Below are positions 36,245 to 44,206 of a stretch of 64,000 nucleotides of DNA, piece by piece. Positions within the stretch are counted from its first letter, which is position 1; each line of letters begins with the position of its first letter. Made by a program: the position numbers and the translations under genes. The DNA is from Planctomycetes bacterium syqfu (lineage in GTDB: Bacteria; Planctomycetota; Phycisphaerae; Phycisphaerales; Phycisphaeraceae), in assembly GCA_020974905.1 (NCBI GenBank), contig CP087563.1, positions 1,488,001 through 1,552,000 on the forward strand, given 5' to 3'. Under the pieces are notes generated by a model. That model saw nothing but the letters and a program-made list of their open reading frames with translations, had not been told where the DNA came from and ran no database searches.

Positions 36245-36958
36245 TCATGCCGCAAACCACAGCGATGCGGTCAGCAACGGATCAAGATTGAACATGGTCA
36301 TTGAGGTAATGTGAGTCGGACATCCGTTTCTTAATGTTAGCGCCTTCTTCAACTCTTGCTTAACGTTCTTTCCAAGCACTGAGATGGCTTGTAATATATC
36401 AAGAAACGTGTCTTCTTTAATAAGCCCCAAGTCATCAACGTTTTTGGCTGACTTCCATTTCGCGTCCCTCTTTAACGCTTCTATGTTAAAGTCGTTCAGT
36501 TTATTGTTCACAACATAATTCTGGAGCAATGAAACCGCACCGACCCAAGAGAGTACAACGGCGGCTCTGTATTGCCTTGTTTCAAAACAAACAATTGCTT
36601 CTTCAACAAACGTTTGAGTGTCAGAATTCAGAATGCCTACTAAATGCGACCGTAGCGACGAAGCAACCATCGGAATCGGAGAGTTCATAAGTGGTCCTGC
36701 CAACTTCGCGACAAAGCGAGAACCATCTGATGTAAGTTCCCATCCTTTTACAGTGCGAACTGCCATTCCCTGAGCACGTTTATAAATCAGCGATAAATTT
36801 TTCTTCTTAACCTGACGCCAACCTGACGCATAGGCAATCTCAGCAATCTGTTTGATTTCGCGTGCTTTAACTGGCTCAACGCCGAGACATATCAAAGCCT
36901 TCTCTTTATCGCTAAGCTTCTGAGACAATAAGTCCTTCAACGCATCTTCTGGCAACAT
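36245..36958 (-). CDS. Unknown protein: winged-helix-like N-terminus, HEPN-like C-terminus
   Basis: The product has 237 residues. About 1-75 reads like a winged helix (KEKALICLGVEPVKAREIKQIAEIAY, then KGWELTSDGSRFVAKLAG). About 100-237 is all-helical (FVEEAIVCFETRQYRAAVVLSWVGAVSLL...), ending in R210-N-G-C-P-T-H216, an R-x5-H arrangement as in HEPN ribonuclease or RNA-binding domains. No signal or membrane segment. The DNA is AT-rich, unlike the flanking genes. It is last of three minus-strand genes (38474 to 36245) separated by about 150 bases each. A defence or toxin role is inference from the HEPN motif and context only. Confidence 0.6.
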   Translation of the reverse strand: MLPEDALKDLLSQKLSDKEKALICLGVEPVKAREIKQIAEIAYASGWRQVKKKNLSLIYKRAQGMAVRTVKGWELTSDGSRFVAKLAGPLMNSPIPMVASSLRSHLVGILNSDTQTFVEEAIVCFETRQYRAAVVLSWVGAVSLLQNYVVNNKLNDFNIEALKRDAKWKSAKNVDDLGLIKEDTFLDILQAISVLGKNVKQELKKALTLRNGCPTHITSMTMFNLDPLLTASLWFAA

Positions 36959-37119
36959 TCTCGGTCATCTCCAAGCATATAAACAATATCAGAACCTTTT
37001 CCGATGTTCTGCTTCACAGTCAAGAAACCAATGAGTAAGCACCGCTTGCATCGGCTGGGATAGTTTTAACTTCAAAAGTCCTACACAGAATTCTTGTACA
37101 TCCACATGCTACCCCAAGA

Positions 37120-37767
37120 CTAGGCTTCACCATGAGACTCAAGATCGTGCTCAACAAGATTTTCGCCATGGTTCGTGATCTTGATTGACTTTGCGTCTGA
37201 GCTATCGACCCAAGCACGTTTAGTAGCTGTATTTCGGATGATTTGAGGTAGATCCCTAGGAGGGCGAGCTCCCACATCTTTAAAGCACGAAAAGACATGA
37301 TTGGGTGTTATACCTTCGATCTCTAGGGTATGCTGGAGATAGTAGACAAAGACCGCGATTTTCTTTTCTTGAGACGATGGGTTCTTCTTGGCATAGAAAT
37401 CCCGTAGTGAAATCTTGCCATCAGGACGCAGATCAAGATCTTTTACGATTGACATCGTAGGGAGCTTACGCTTTGGCCGTGGAACGGCTTCTTGTTCTTG
37501 GGGGGTGTTATCAAAAAGGGGGAGTTCATCCTCCACTACGGCCGTCTCGGCATCAATGACATTCTCATCAATATCTTGGTGGCCAAGCTCGCGGTTTGGG
37601 GTTGGTGGCGATAACGCAATGACCTTAGGCTGGAATGTTTTACCAACCGCCGTGGAGATTGCTCGTAGTCCCTCTTGGATGGTTTCATCATCACCTTCAA
37701 ACTCAGCAAAGAAAACACGAAGCCGTCCTTTACCATTCTGTTTATTCGGTTGCTGTTTACGCGCCAT
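37120..37767 (-). CDS. Unknown protein with C-terminal winged-helix-like segment
   Basis: The product has 215 residues. The basic N-terminus (ARKQQPNKQNGKGRLRVFFAEFEGDDETIQEGLRAI) is followed by a Pro/acidic linker, about 70-110. The C-terminal half (SSQEKKIAVFVYYLQHTLEIEGITPNHVFSCFKDVGARPP...IKITNHGENLVEHDL) fits a winged helix closing with the usual beta-hairpin wing. The same spacing is seen in both neighbouring genes. AT-rich DNA. Not recognised by family name. Confidence 0.55.
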   Translation of the reverse strand: MARKQQPNKQNGKGRLRVFFAEFEGDDETIQEGLRAISTAVGKTFQPKVIALSPPTPNRELGHQDIDENVIDAETAVVEDELPLFDNTPQEQEAVPRPKRKLPTMSIVKDLDLRPDGKISLRDFYAKKNPSSQEKKIAVFVYYLQHTLEIEGITPNHVFSCFKDVGARPPRDLPQIIRNTATKRAWVDSSDAKSIKITNHGENLVEHDLESHGEA

Positions 37768-37910
37768 AGCAGTGATCCCCTTGTATGTGATTACCTGCCC
37801 GGATTGAATTAGTACTATATGCCCGGGCTCAACTATTTCTAAATAAACTGCATAATACGGTCGGTTGACACACAGCTATCATCCACAGTGTTTAACTACA
37901 CAACGATTGA

Positions 37911-38474
37911 CTAGGGAGACATCTGCTTAATTACTTCCGCAGCCGCCCTTAATCCGGGAGCAGGTAAAGTGAACCCACTGTTCTTCGTACCTGCAACAGT
38001 ATTACCAAGATCGCTACGTGTTGCGGCATGATTCTTCGCGTCATAGCAACCAACATGCTTACAAAGTAGCACAGCTTCGGCGTCGGTAAACTTCGCTTCA
38101 TCATTAGCTAGTAATGATCGAACCCCAGCAAGTAGATAGCAGTTCTTTGACTGCCCTTTTTTCCCGCTACCCGGTACCTCACAAGCAATGAACTCCACTT
38201 CGCCGTTCTCGCAGTGAAAAATTTCTTCTAGCAATTCAGGCGATATATGATTCTGTTGCATCCAACGTTGTGCCTTAAGTCCAAGTGATTTGTCGCCATA
38301 ACTACTCCCCCCCCCATCATAGCCACCAACTGATGGCTTCTTAGTAAACGCCTGAGGATTATCACCCAGCAAAGCCATAACAGAACCAACAACTTTTTGG
38401 CGATTATCTGAATCCAAAGGTTCTAGTAACACATAAACGTCATTTACAATTTCAGGCAAGGTCTTAACAACCAT
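37911..38474 (-). CDS. Unknown protein with C-terminal winged-helix-like segment
   Basis: The product has 187 residues. The start is ATG 38474 with GGAGAG five bases upstream (38480-38485); the frame runs back to 38522. The N-terminus is helical (KTLPEIVNDVYVLLEPLDSDNRQKVVGSVMALLG), then a Gly/Ser-rich linker (GGYDGGGSSYGDKS), then GQSKNCYLLAGVRSLLAND...FTDAEAVLLCKHVGCYDAKNH and the closing SGFTLPAPGLRAAAEVI. This resembles the C-terminal halves of the next two genes. It is first of the three-gene block. Confidence 0.55.
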   Translation of the reverse strand: MVVKTLPEIVNDVYVLLEPLDSDNRQKVVGSVMALLGDNPQAFTKKPSVGGYDGGGSSYGDKSLGLKAQRWMQQNHISPELLEEIFHCENGEVEFIACEVPGSGKKGQSKNCYLLAGVRSLLANDEAKFTDAEAVLLCKHVGCYDAKNHAATRSDLGNTVAGTKNSGFTLPAPGLRAAAEVIKQMSP

Positions 38475-38715
38475 TCCATCTCTCCACATTAAGCTCAAGC
38501 ATGACGAACAAAACAATAACAAGACTACACAAACCCAAACGCCTTGTCAAGACAAAATCCTTTTAAAAATCTTTCATAAAAATGCATATTCTATACATTC
38601 TTTTTTACCATATACTTATTGTGTTTTTTGTAACCACTAAAAAAAGAAATCAATACGTTGAAAAACGTAAACAATCTTCCGAGCCACACTGAGGCCGTAT
38701 TGCGAATTTCTAACA

Positions 38716-39363
38716 TCACCCCCCTCTCACGCCAAACAACCCCAAATGACAATGGCCATTACCGATGCGGTTAGTTATTGGGAAGTCTCGGACGGCGGGG
38801 ATGGCGATGGGGTAGCCGCGGTCGAGGCAGCGGGTGTGCCAGACGTTGAGGTCGTGGTCGCCGATTTCTTTGCGTTCGGTGAAGAGGATCAAGAGCAGGC
38901 CGCCGTGGTAGATTCGGCTGTCTTTCCAGATCTTTTTCACGTCTTTGGCAACGGGCGAAAGTAACTCGCTGGTGTAGCGACGGAATGGGCCATCGATTTC
39001 AAACTGGGCGACGGATTTGATTTCCAGCCAGTAGGCTTCTTCGGGATCGATCATGCCGGTGGAGTCGAAGAGTGTGCCTTTGAGGTCGGGCTCGCGGAGG
39101 GATGTGATTTCGGGGGTGGGTGTGAGGACGATATCGCAGCGTTCGCCGTGGGACTTTTTGCGTTTGTTCCAGTCATCTGGATAGCGTTGCTCAGGCAATA
39201 AGCCATATCCCGCATCACGTAAGGCAGCTTGGACAATCGGGTGCAGCCCCAGTTCCGCATGATGATCAAACCCGTAGACCGCCTGTTCCATGTCATCATT
39301 TTGAGCCTGTTGTTTGAGGCCCGTTGCTACGGCGTCAGCGATATCGGAAAGGTTCCATGCCAT
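38716..39363 (-). CDS. PD-(D/E)xK-like protein of unknown function
   Basis: The product has 215 residues. Seen: SHGERCDIVLTP (Asp), then after about 35 residues EEAYWLEIKSVAQFE (E-x-K) and GGLLLILFTERKEIG, the strand order of restriction-endonuclease-like folds. No helicase or methylase partner lies beside it. Its DNA is GC-richer than the three genes downstream, so it may belong to the older genome. The 38475-38715 gap is very AT-rich with no recognisable gene. Nuclease activity is inferred only. Confidence 0.6.
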   Translation of the reverse strand: MAWNLSDIADAVATGLKQQAQNDDMEQAVYGFDHHAELGLHPIVQAALRDAGYGLLPEQRYPDDWNKRKKSHGERCDIVLTPTPEITSLREPDLKGTLFDSTGMIDPEEAYWLEIKSVAQFEIDGPFRRYTSELLSPVAKDVKKIWKDSRIYHGGLLLILFTERKEIGDHDLNVWHTRCLDRGYPIAIPAVRDFPITNRIGNGHCHLGLFGVRGG

Positions 39364-39436
39364 ATCGGTTTGGGGAATGAGTTAATCTTTCGCTACGGGT
39401 CAATAGGCTAAAATATGAATATGTTCACGCACACGG

Positions 39437-39465
39437 CCCCCCGGGGATAAATCCCCGGGGCTTTA
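39437..39465 (+). repeat. Hairpin repeat, arms CCCCGGGGAT/ATCCCCGGGG, copy 1
   Basis: Two perfect 10-base arms (39439-39448 and 39451-39460) around AA, followed by CTTTA. A second copy with the same architecture but different bases lies at 54212-54238. The rest of 39364-39599 has nothing I recognise. Confidence 0.55.
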
Positions 39466-39599
39466 TTTCAAGTGATGTTGATTTTGTTGCAGTATGTTAG
39501 TTGATGGGTAATCGCACATATCCATTTTTCAATCCGGCTCCCTAATCACGATTCACGACTCCCTGTATTCAACGAGGACAAGTTCGACCTCGCCTGAGA

Positions 39600-40589
39600 T
39601 CACCAGCTTGCCAGTTCGCCGGTGAGGGGTTCAACGACGTCTTTGACGGTGACGATACCCACAGGTTGATCATTTTCACAGACCAGCCCCATCGCCGTTC
39701 GATCGTCCTGCAAATGGCGCAGCGCACGTCGGATGGGCGTTGAAACATCCAGCTTGGGCATCTCATGAATCAACTCGCGGATCGGCGGGCAGTGTTCATG
39801 GTCATACATCAATGCTTCATGCAGACTCACCATGCCAAGCACGGTCCCCTGCTCATCGAGTACGGGATAGCGGGAAATACTTGATCGCTTGGCAAGACTC
39901 CAGAGTTCATCAACGCTGGCATTGGATTGGATGGTGATCACATCTTCCCAAGGCGTCATCTCTTCATCGAGTTTACGCTGAGCAAGACGCAGCACCCGGC
40001 CGGTCAACGCGGACTGTTCATCGGAAAGTAAGCCATAGCCAACCCCTTCTCGGACGAGACTGGCAACCTGCATACGCGGGTGGAACACAGCCTGCTTCGT
40101 CGAACCGCCGAGTAAACGCATGGTAAATGACCCCATCCATGTCACCAAAGGCAACAACCCACAGAGCGTGAGCAACCATTTGATTAACAACAGGAATCGG
40201 GCAAACGGGTAGACAAACCGATCCGCATGCACGGAGAACAAATCCTTGGGCAAGGTCTCAGCGAATACAAACAGCAAAGGCGTGAGCACCACAATGTTGT
40301 AAAACACAATTTCAAACGGCGAATAGCCTGCGCGTTCGTAGATGCGGCCCAAGGCGCTGGTGGCAATGTTGTTGGCAATGTTGTTACTGATCAGCAACGT
40401 CACCAGCAGGGTCGAGGAATTGGACATCAGCCGGTGAATGATCTTTGCGTTACGGTAGTTCTGATGCTCAAGCAGATGCAGACGCACGCGGTTGAGACTG
40501 TAAATACCGGTCTCCAGCCCTGAGAACAGGGCGCTTGCAAACAGCGCTGCCCCGCAGAACAGAATCAGGATCAGTAGGTCGGTATCCAT
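39600..40589 (-). CDS. CNNM/CorC-type transporter-regulator (DUF21 + CBS), second of a pair
   Basis: Inner-membrane protein, 329 residues. The DUF21 transmembrane part is at about 1-175 (LLILILFCGAALFASALFSGLETGIYSLNR, SNSSTLLVTLLISNNIANNIATSAL), then tandem CBS domains (EEMTPWEDVITIQSNASVDELWSLAKRSSISRYPVLDEQGTVLG). It lacks the C-terminal CorC_HlyC domain that its partner has. Its ATG shares one base with the stop of the preceding gene (TGATG), so it is translationally coupled. Family members are linked to Mg2+ transport or its control. Confidence 0.87.
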   Translation of the reverse strand: MDTDLLILILFCGAALFASALFSGLETGIYSLNRVRLHLLEHQNYRNAKIIHRLMSNSSTLLVTLLISNNIANNIATSALGRIYERAGYSPFEIVFYNIVVLTPLLFVFAETLPKDLFSVHADRFVYPFARFLLLIKWLLTLCGLLPLVTWMGSFTMRLLGGSTKQAVFHPRMQVASLVREGVGYGLLSDEQSALTGRVLRLAQRKLDEEMTPWEDVITIQSNASVDELWSLAKRSSISRYPVLDEQGTVLGMVSLHEALMYDHEHCPPIRELIHEMPKLDVSTPIRRALRHLQDDRTAMGLVCENDQPVGIVTVKDVVEPLTGELASW

Positions 40590-41884
40590 CACGCACGCCC
40601 CCCATTTGCTGGAGACGTCGCCAGTTTGAGTTCCAACCAATCCAGGCGGCGTCCTGCCATCTGAGCAACGGTGATGATAAGGTTGCCCAGTTGCACGGTG
40701 TCCCCCTCCTTGGGCAGTCGCGCGAGTTTTGCCATCACCAGCCCGCCGATCGTGGAGATCGAATGTTCCTGATCATGGCGACCGAAGAACGCTTCCCATT
40801 CATGGATTGGTAATGATGCACTCACACGGAACACCCCCAGTCCGACGGACATCACCTGTGGCCCTTCCTGTGCATCATCCATATCGACAATCGGGCCAAC
40901 CATTTTCTCGACAATGTCTTCAATGCGAATCACGCCTGCGGTCCCGCCGTACTCATCAACTGCGACTGCAAGTGAGGCACCGGATTGGCGGAACTGTGTG
41001 AGCAGTTGATCCAATCGCTGCATCTCGGGAACGTAGAGTATCTGGCGGATATAACGGCGGAGTTGATCCGTGGTTTGTGGCGGTTCGATCATCATCTGTC
41101 GACCGAGCACGATCCCAAGCAAATGCTCCGTGTCCTTGTCATAGATCAGGGCATAGTGACGTTTTTCCCGACGCATCCGGTCAACGAGTTCTGACGGATC
41201 ATCGAGAATGTCGAACATGGCAACATCCACACGCGGCATCATCACGTCATAGACTTTAAGTTGCCCCAATTCCAGAATCGCCTGTAGCAACGATTCTTCA
41301 TCCGCATCAATATGCCCATGGGACTTACTGAGTTCCAGCAGTGATTCGAGTTCCTCAGGCGAGAGTGATGTGGGCTTGTGTTTAGGGGCAATGAGCCGAG
41401 CCAATGGCGTGACCACCAGCGTACTCACCAGCACGCGCACCACGGTCAATGCACGATGAACAAAAAGCAAAGGCACCGCAAAGAATCGCGCCCAGATGAT
41501 GCCCAGTCGTGCAGCCACCATCTTGGGAATTACTTCGCCCAACAGGATCAGAGCCAACAGTGGCACGATAAGCACCATTGCAGACAAGGCACCGTGGACT
41601 TCGTATTTTTTAAAGAGGATGGATATCGCCACCTCACTGATAATGAAGTAGGCAACGTTAATCACCATGTTGCCCAGCAGCAGTGTGATCAGTAGTGCAC
41701 GCGTTTCGACGAGCAAGGCAAAAAGCGAGCTGTAGACGATGGACGTGTTCTTATTCTTCTGAATCTCAAGACGCTGCGACTCACTGAGACTAAATAGTGC
41801 CGTCTCACAGCCACTGAAAAAACCACTGGCGCAAAGCAACAGTGGGATCAGAATCAGTGCAGCAATCAAGAACGGGTCGAACAT
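40589..41884 (-). CDS. CNNM/CorC family protein (DUF21 + CBS + CorC_HlyC)
   Basis: Inner-membrane protein, 431 residues. DUF21 helices at about 1-190 (LLLCASGFFSGCETALFSLSESQRLE, LLITLLLGNMVINVAYFII), CBS pair (VYDVMMPRVDVAMFDILDDPSELVD), and C-terminal CorC_HlyC domain (ASLAVAVDEYGGTAGVIRIEDIVEKMVGPI...STIGGLVMAKLARLPKEGDTV). It is coupled to the shorter paralogue downstream. The two may form a heteromeric Mg2+-related transporter (inference). Confidence 0.9.
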   Translation of the reverse strand: MFDPFLIAALILIPLLLCASGFFSGCETALFSLSESQRLEIQKNKNTSIVYSSLFALLVETRALLITLLLGNMVINVAYFIISEVAISILFKKYEVHGALSAMVLIVPLLALILLGEVIPKMVAARLGIIWARFFAVPLLFVHRALTVVRVLVSTLVVTPLARLIAPKHKPTSLSPEELESLLELSKSHGHIDADEESLLQAILELGQLKVYDVMMPRVDVAMFDILDDPSELVDRMRREKRHYALIYDKDTEHLLGIVLGRQMMIEPPQTTDQLRRYIRQILYVPEMQRLDQLLTQFRQSGASLAVAVDEYGGTAGVIRIEDIVEKMVGPIVDMDDAQEGPQVMSVGLGVFRVSASLPIHEWEAFFGRHDQEHSISTIGGLVMAKLARLPKEGDTVQLGNLIITVAQMAGRRLDWLELKLATSPANGGRA

Positions 41885-41942
41885 GAGGATTTACCAAGGT
41901 TCATTTCGGATATTGCATTTTAAATTTCAGCTTCGTCAAACT

Positions 41943-42020
41943 GCTTGCGGTTTAACCGTTCCACAGTCATTGGATCAAACTGCAGAACACGATCATCAGA
42001 AGCGCTAAACCGCAAGCGGT
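41943..42020. repeat. Inverted repeat containing the 17-bp dispersed repeat, copy 2
   Basis: GCTTGCGGTTTA (41943-41954) and its exact reverse complement (42006-42017) bracket about 50 bases. The right arm lies within GCTAAACCGCAAGCGGT (42004-42020), identical to 30607-30623. It lies in the short gap between the CNNM gene and the oxidoreductase stop. Confidence 0.5.
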
Positions 42021-42049
42021 TGAGCATTGAAATCCAAAATCAAGCACTC

Positions 42050-43105
42050 TCAATACGCAACCGAATCCGGATTTTCCTGCCATTGGTTCTCGGCGATGGA
42101 CTGGACGATGCGCTGCGCTGCTTCGACAGCTGCGCTGCCTGCCTCACCATCGACCACCACGGGCTTGCCTTCACGGACGGAGTCCAGGAAGCAATCGAGT
42201 TGGGCGGTGAGTTGATCTTCGTGACCTTCAGGTAAATCGAAGGACAGCGGTTCAACATGGACCAGGTCGGTGTACTTCATACTGGAAAGGTCCTGCCCTG
42301 CTAAGACGAGTTGGCGGATTTCCTGAAGCTTGTCGGTGTGTGCGGATTGGCGGACGAGAATGCCTGAGCGGGTGGCATAATCCAGATTCACAAAAGCATC
42401 CTCAGAAAACAGTCGCATGCGACGTTCGGTGGTCAATGCCATGCGTGATGCGGTGATGTTGACCACGCAGCCGGACTCAAAGGTTAAGCGTGCGTTACAG
42501 ATGTCTTCGTGTTCACTGATGATGGAACTGCCGACAGCGTGGACATTCTTGAGTTTGGAGTTGGCAAGATGAAGGACGATATCCAGATCGTGAATCATCA
42601 TGTCCATCACCACGCCGATATCCAGTGAGCGGAAGGTCATCGGACTCACCCGCTGCACATCCATGAACCGTGGTTTGAGATTCAAGGCGGAGACCGCACG
42701 CAGGCCGGGGTTGAAACGTTCGGTGTGACCGACCTGTAAAACGGTGTTATTGGCCTTGGCGAGGTCTGCGAGTTTGCGTGCGTCCTGTGGTGTCGCTGCC
42801 AGCGGTTTTTCGACCAGGCAGGCAATCCCCTTCTTGAGCAAGGGTTCGGCGACCGGCACGTGGTAAACCGTCGGCACGGAGACCGTCACCGCCTGCACCT
42901 GCGGGAACCGGGCAAGCAACTCATCGACATCCTTGCAGGTGTCACAACCATATTGATCAGCCAACGCTTTGGCGCGATCCTGATCGACATCAACGACAGC
43001 AAGGAGATTGGCAAAAGGGGCATTGGCAGCGGTGCGGGTGTGATGGGTACCCATGCGACCGGTGCCGATGACCGCGACATTAATCGGTTTTTTGGCGTCA
43101 CTCAT
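42050..43105 (-). CDS. Gfo/Idh/MocA-family NAD(P)-dependent oxidoreductase
   Basis: Cytoplasmic dehydrogenase, about 351 residues. Rossmann fold at the N-terminus (NVAVIGTGRMGTHHTR), then VEKPLA with the conserved Lys, QVGHTERFNPGL and the long C-terminal beta-sheet domain. The VGHTERFNP segment is typical of members acting on nucleotide-activated or amino sugars (WlbA-like), but the substrate cannot be fixed. ATG 43105 is chosen; ATG 43114 three codons upstream is also possible and neither has a clear ribosome site. Confidence 0.87.
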   Translation of the reverse strand: MSDAKKPINVAVIGTGRMGTHHTRTAANAPFANLLAVVDVDQDRAKALADQYGCDTCKDVDELLARFPQVQAVTVSVPTVYHVPVAEPLLKKGIACLVEKPLAATPQDARKLADLAKANNTVLQVGHTERFNPGLRAVSALNLKPRFMDVQRVSPMTFRSLDIGVVMDMMIHDLDIVLHLANSKLKNVHAVGSSIISEHEDICNARLTFESGCVVNITASRMALTTERRMRLFSEDAFVNLDYATRSGILVRQSAHTDKLQEIRQLVLAGQDLSSMKYTDLVHVEPLSFDLPEGHEDQLTAQLDCFLDSVREGKPVVVDGEAGSAAVEAAQRIVQSIAENQWQENPDSVAY

Positions 43106-43197
43106 GCGACACATGATAACGGATAGGCGGTTTGGTTGGCGAATAGGGCTGCGATGCAGCTCGGCTTACATTGCACGTGAGACTGCGCAATTCGTCA

Positions 43198-43431
43198 GAT
43201 TTGTTTTTTAACGCAAAGGCGCGAAAAGCACGAAGGTCGTCAAGACAAGGCAATTTTTTATTGGAAAAAGAATCTGTTTTCTCAAGAGCCACACACGAAG
43301 TAAAAGTTTCCTTACCCGAATACCACTTATGTCGTACGTGGCTCTTTGCTTGATCAACAAACAAAGTTTGCCTTGCCTGCCTTTCTTCGTGTCCTTAGCG
43401 ATCTTCGCGTCTTTGCGTTAAAAAACAAATC
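43198..43431. repeat. MITE-like palindromic element, 21-bp perfect terminal inverted repeats
   Basis: The ends (43198-43218 and 43411-43431) are perfect reverse complements beginning GATTTGTTTTTTAACG. Inner arms are also partly complementary (GGCGCGAAAAGCACGAAGG region with CTTCGTGTCCTTAGCG region), and AAGAGCCAC / GTGGCTCTT pair near the centre. The whole 234 bases could fold into one long hairpin. It has no coding content. Confidence 0.65.
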
Positions 43432-43485
43432 AAACGGCAACCTGAAACCATCGAAACTTTGTAGAAACCTGTGTGAATGTTTTTA

Positions 43486-43513
43486 TTGACAAGACTGCCA
43501 GCAGCCATATCAT
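43486..43513 (+). promoter_or_regulatory. Candidate sigma-70-type promoter for the RNHCP gene leader
   Basis: TTGACA (43486-43491), 16-base spacer, TATCAT (43508-43513). This leaves a leader of about 250 bases before the RNHCP start. The leader holds a 10-codon frame (43553-43585) and the palindrome CGTCGTTAACGACG (43587-43600). The 43106-43770 gap otherwise holds the element at 43198. Confidence 0.45.
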
Positions 43514-43770
43514 GTTGACAGATTTTTCAACCGCTTTACGCGAGAGTGTTTTATGCAAACCACAATGACCATTGTTCTGGCCTGATCGTCGTTAACGACG
43601 CGATGGCAACACACGAGGCAACGTGATTGACTTCTGAAAGCTGTCTGCTGACTCATTGAAATGGGTCAGAGTTGTTCTGCGTGTATGTGTTGATTGTGGT
43701 TCACGACGGTCATTTCGATTGTGTGTCTTTATCTGTTTTGTATTTTTGACCAACACTTTCGGAGAGCACC

Positions 43771-44142
43771 GTGCCCCGTAAATTTGATATCCAACCGCGC
43801 ATGATCCGATGCGCTCATTGTCAACGTACTTTTTCTTCTCAGGCCCATGGCACACGTCATCGCAACCACTGCCCGCATTGTCTGTGGAGTGTGCATCTGG
43901 ATAATGTCCCAGGTGACCGTCAAGCCCAGTGCAGTGGCGAAATGATGCCGATTGCCGTCTCGGTGAAGCCCAATGGTGAATGGCTTTTGATTCATCAATG
44001 TCGCCAATGTCACACGCTGCATGGCAATCGGATAGCCTGTGACGATTCGGAGATTTTGTTGCTGTCGCTGGCGTTGCGTCCCCTGACCATGCCTGCCTTC
44101 CCCTTGGAGCAGATAACGACGGGAGGAAGTACGGTAAAATGA
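43771..44142 (+). CDS. RNHCP-domain zinc-ribbon protein
   Basis: The product has 123 residues. It has two Cys pairs at the N-terminus (IRCAHCQRTF and the name-giving RNHCPHCLWSVHLD), then PGDRQAQCSGEMMPIAVSV and IHQCRQCHTLHGNRIACDD. This is the RNHCP family, small metal-binding proteins of unknown function, possibly nucleic-acid binding. The start is GTG 43771 with GGAGAG upstream. The SLC13-type permease starts 64 bases later. Confidence 0.88.
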   Translation: MPRKFDIQPRMIRCAHCQRTFSSQAHGTRHRNHCPHCLWSVHLDNVPGDRQAQCSGEMMPIAVSVKPNGEWLLIHQCRQCHTLHGNRIACDDSEILLLSLALRPLTMPAFPLEQITTGGSTVK

Positions 44143-44206
44143 GTTCCAGTCTGCACAGCCAAACGCTAGCGGATATGATACCGCCTTGACGATTGGAGTT
44201 GACTGC

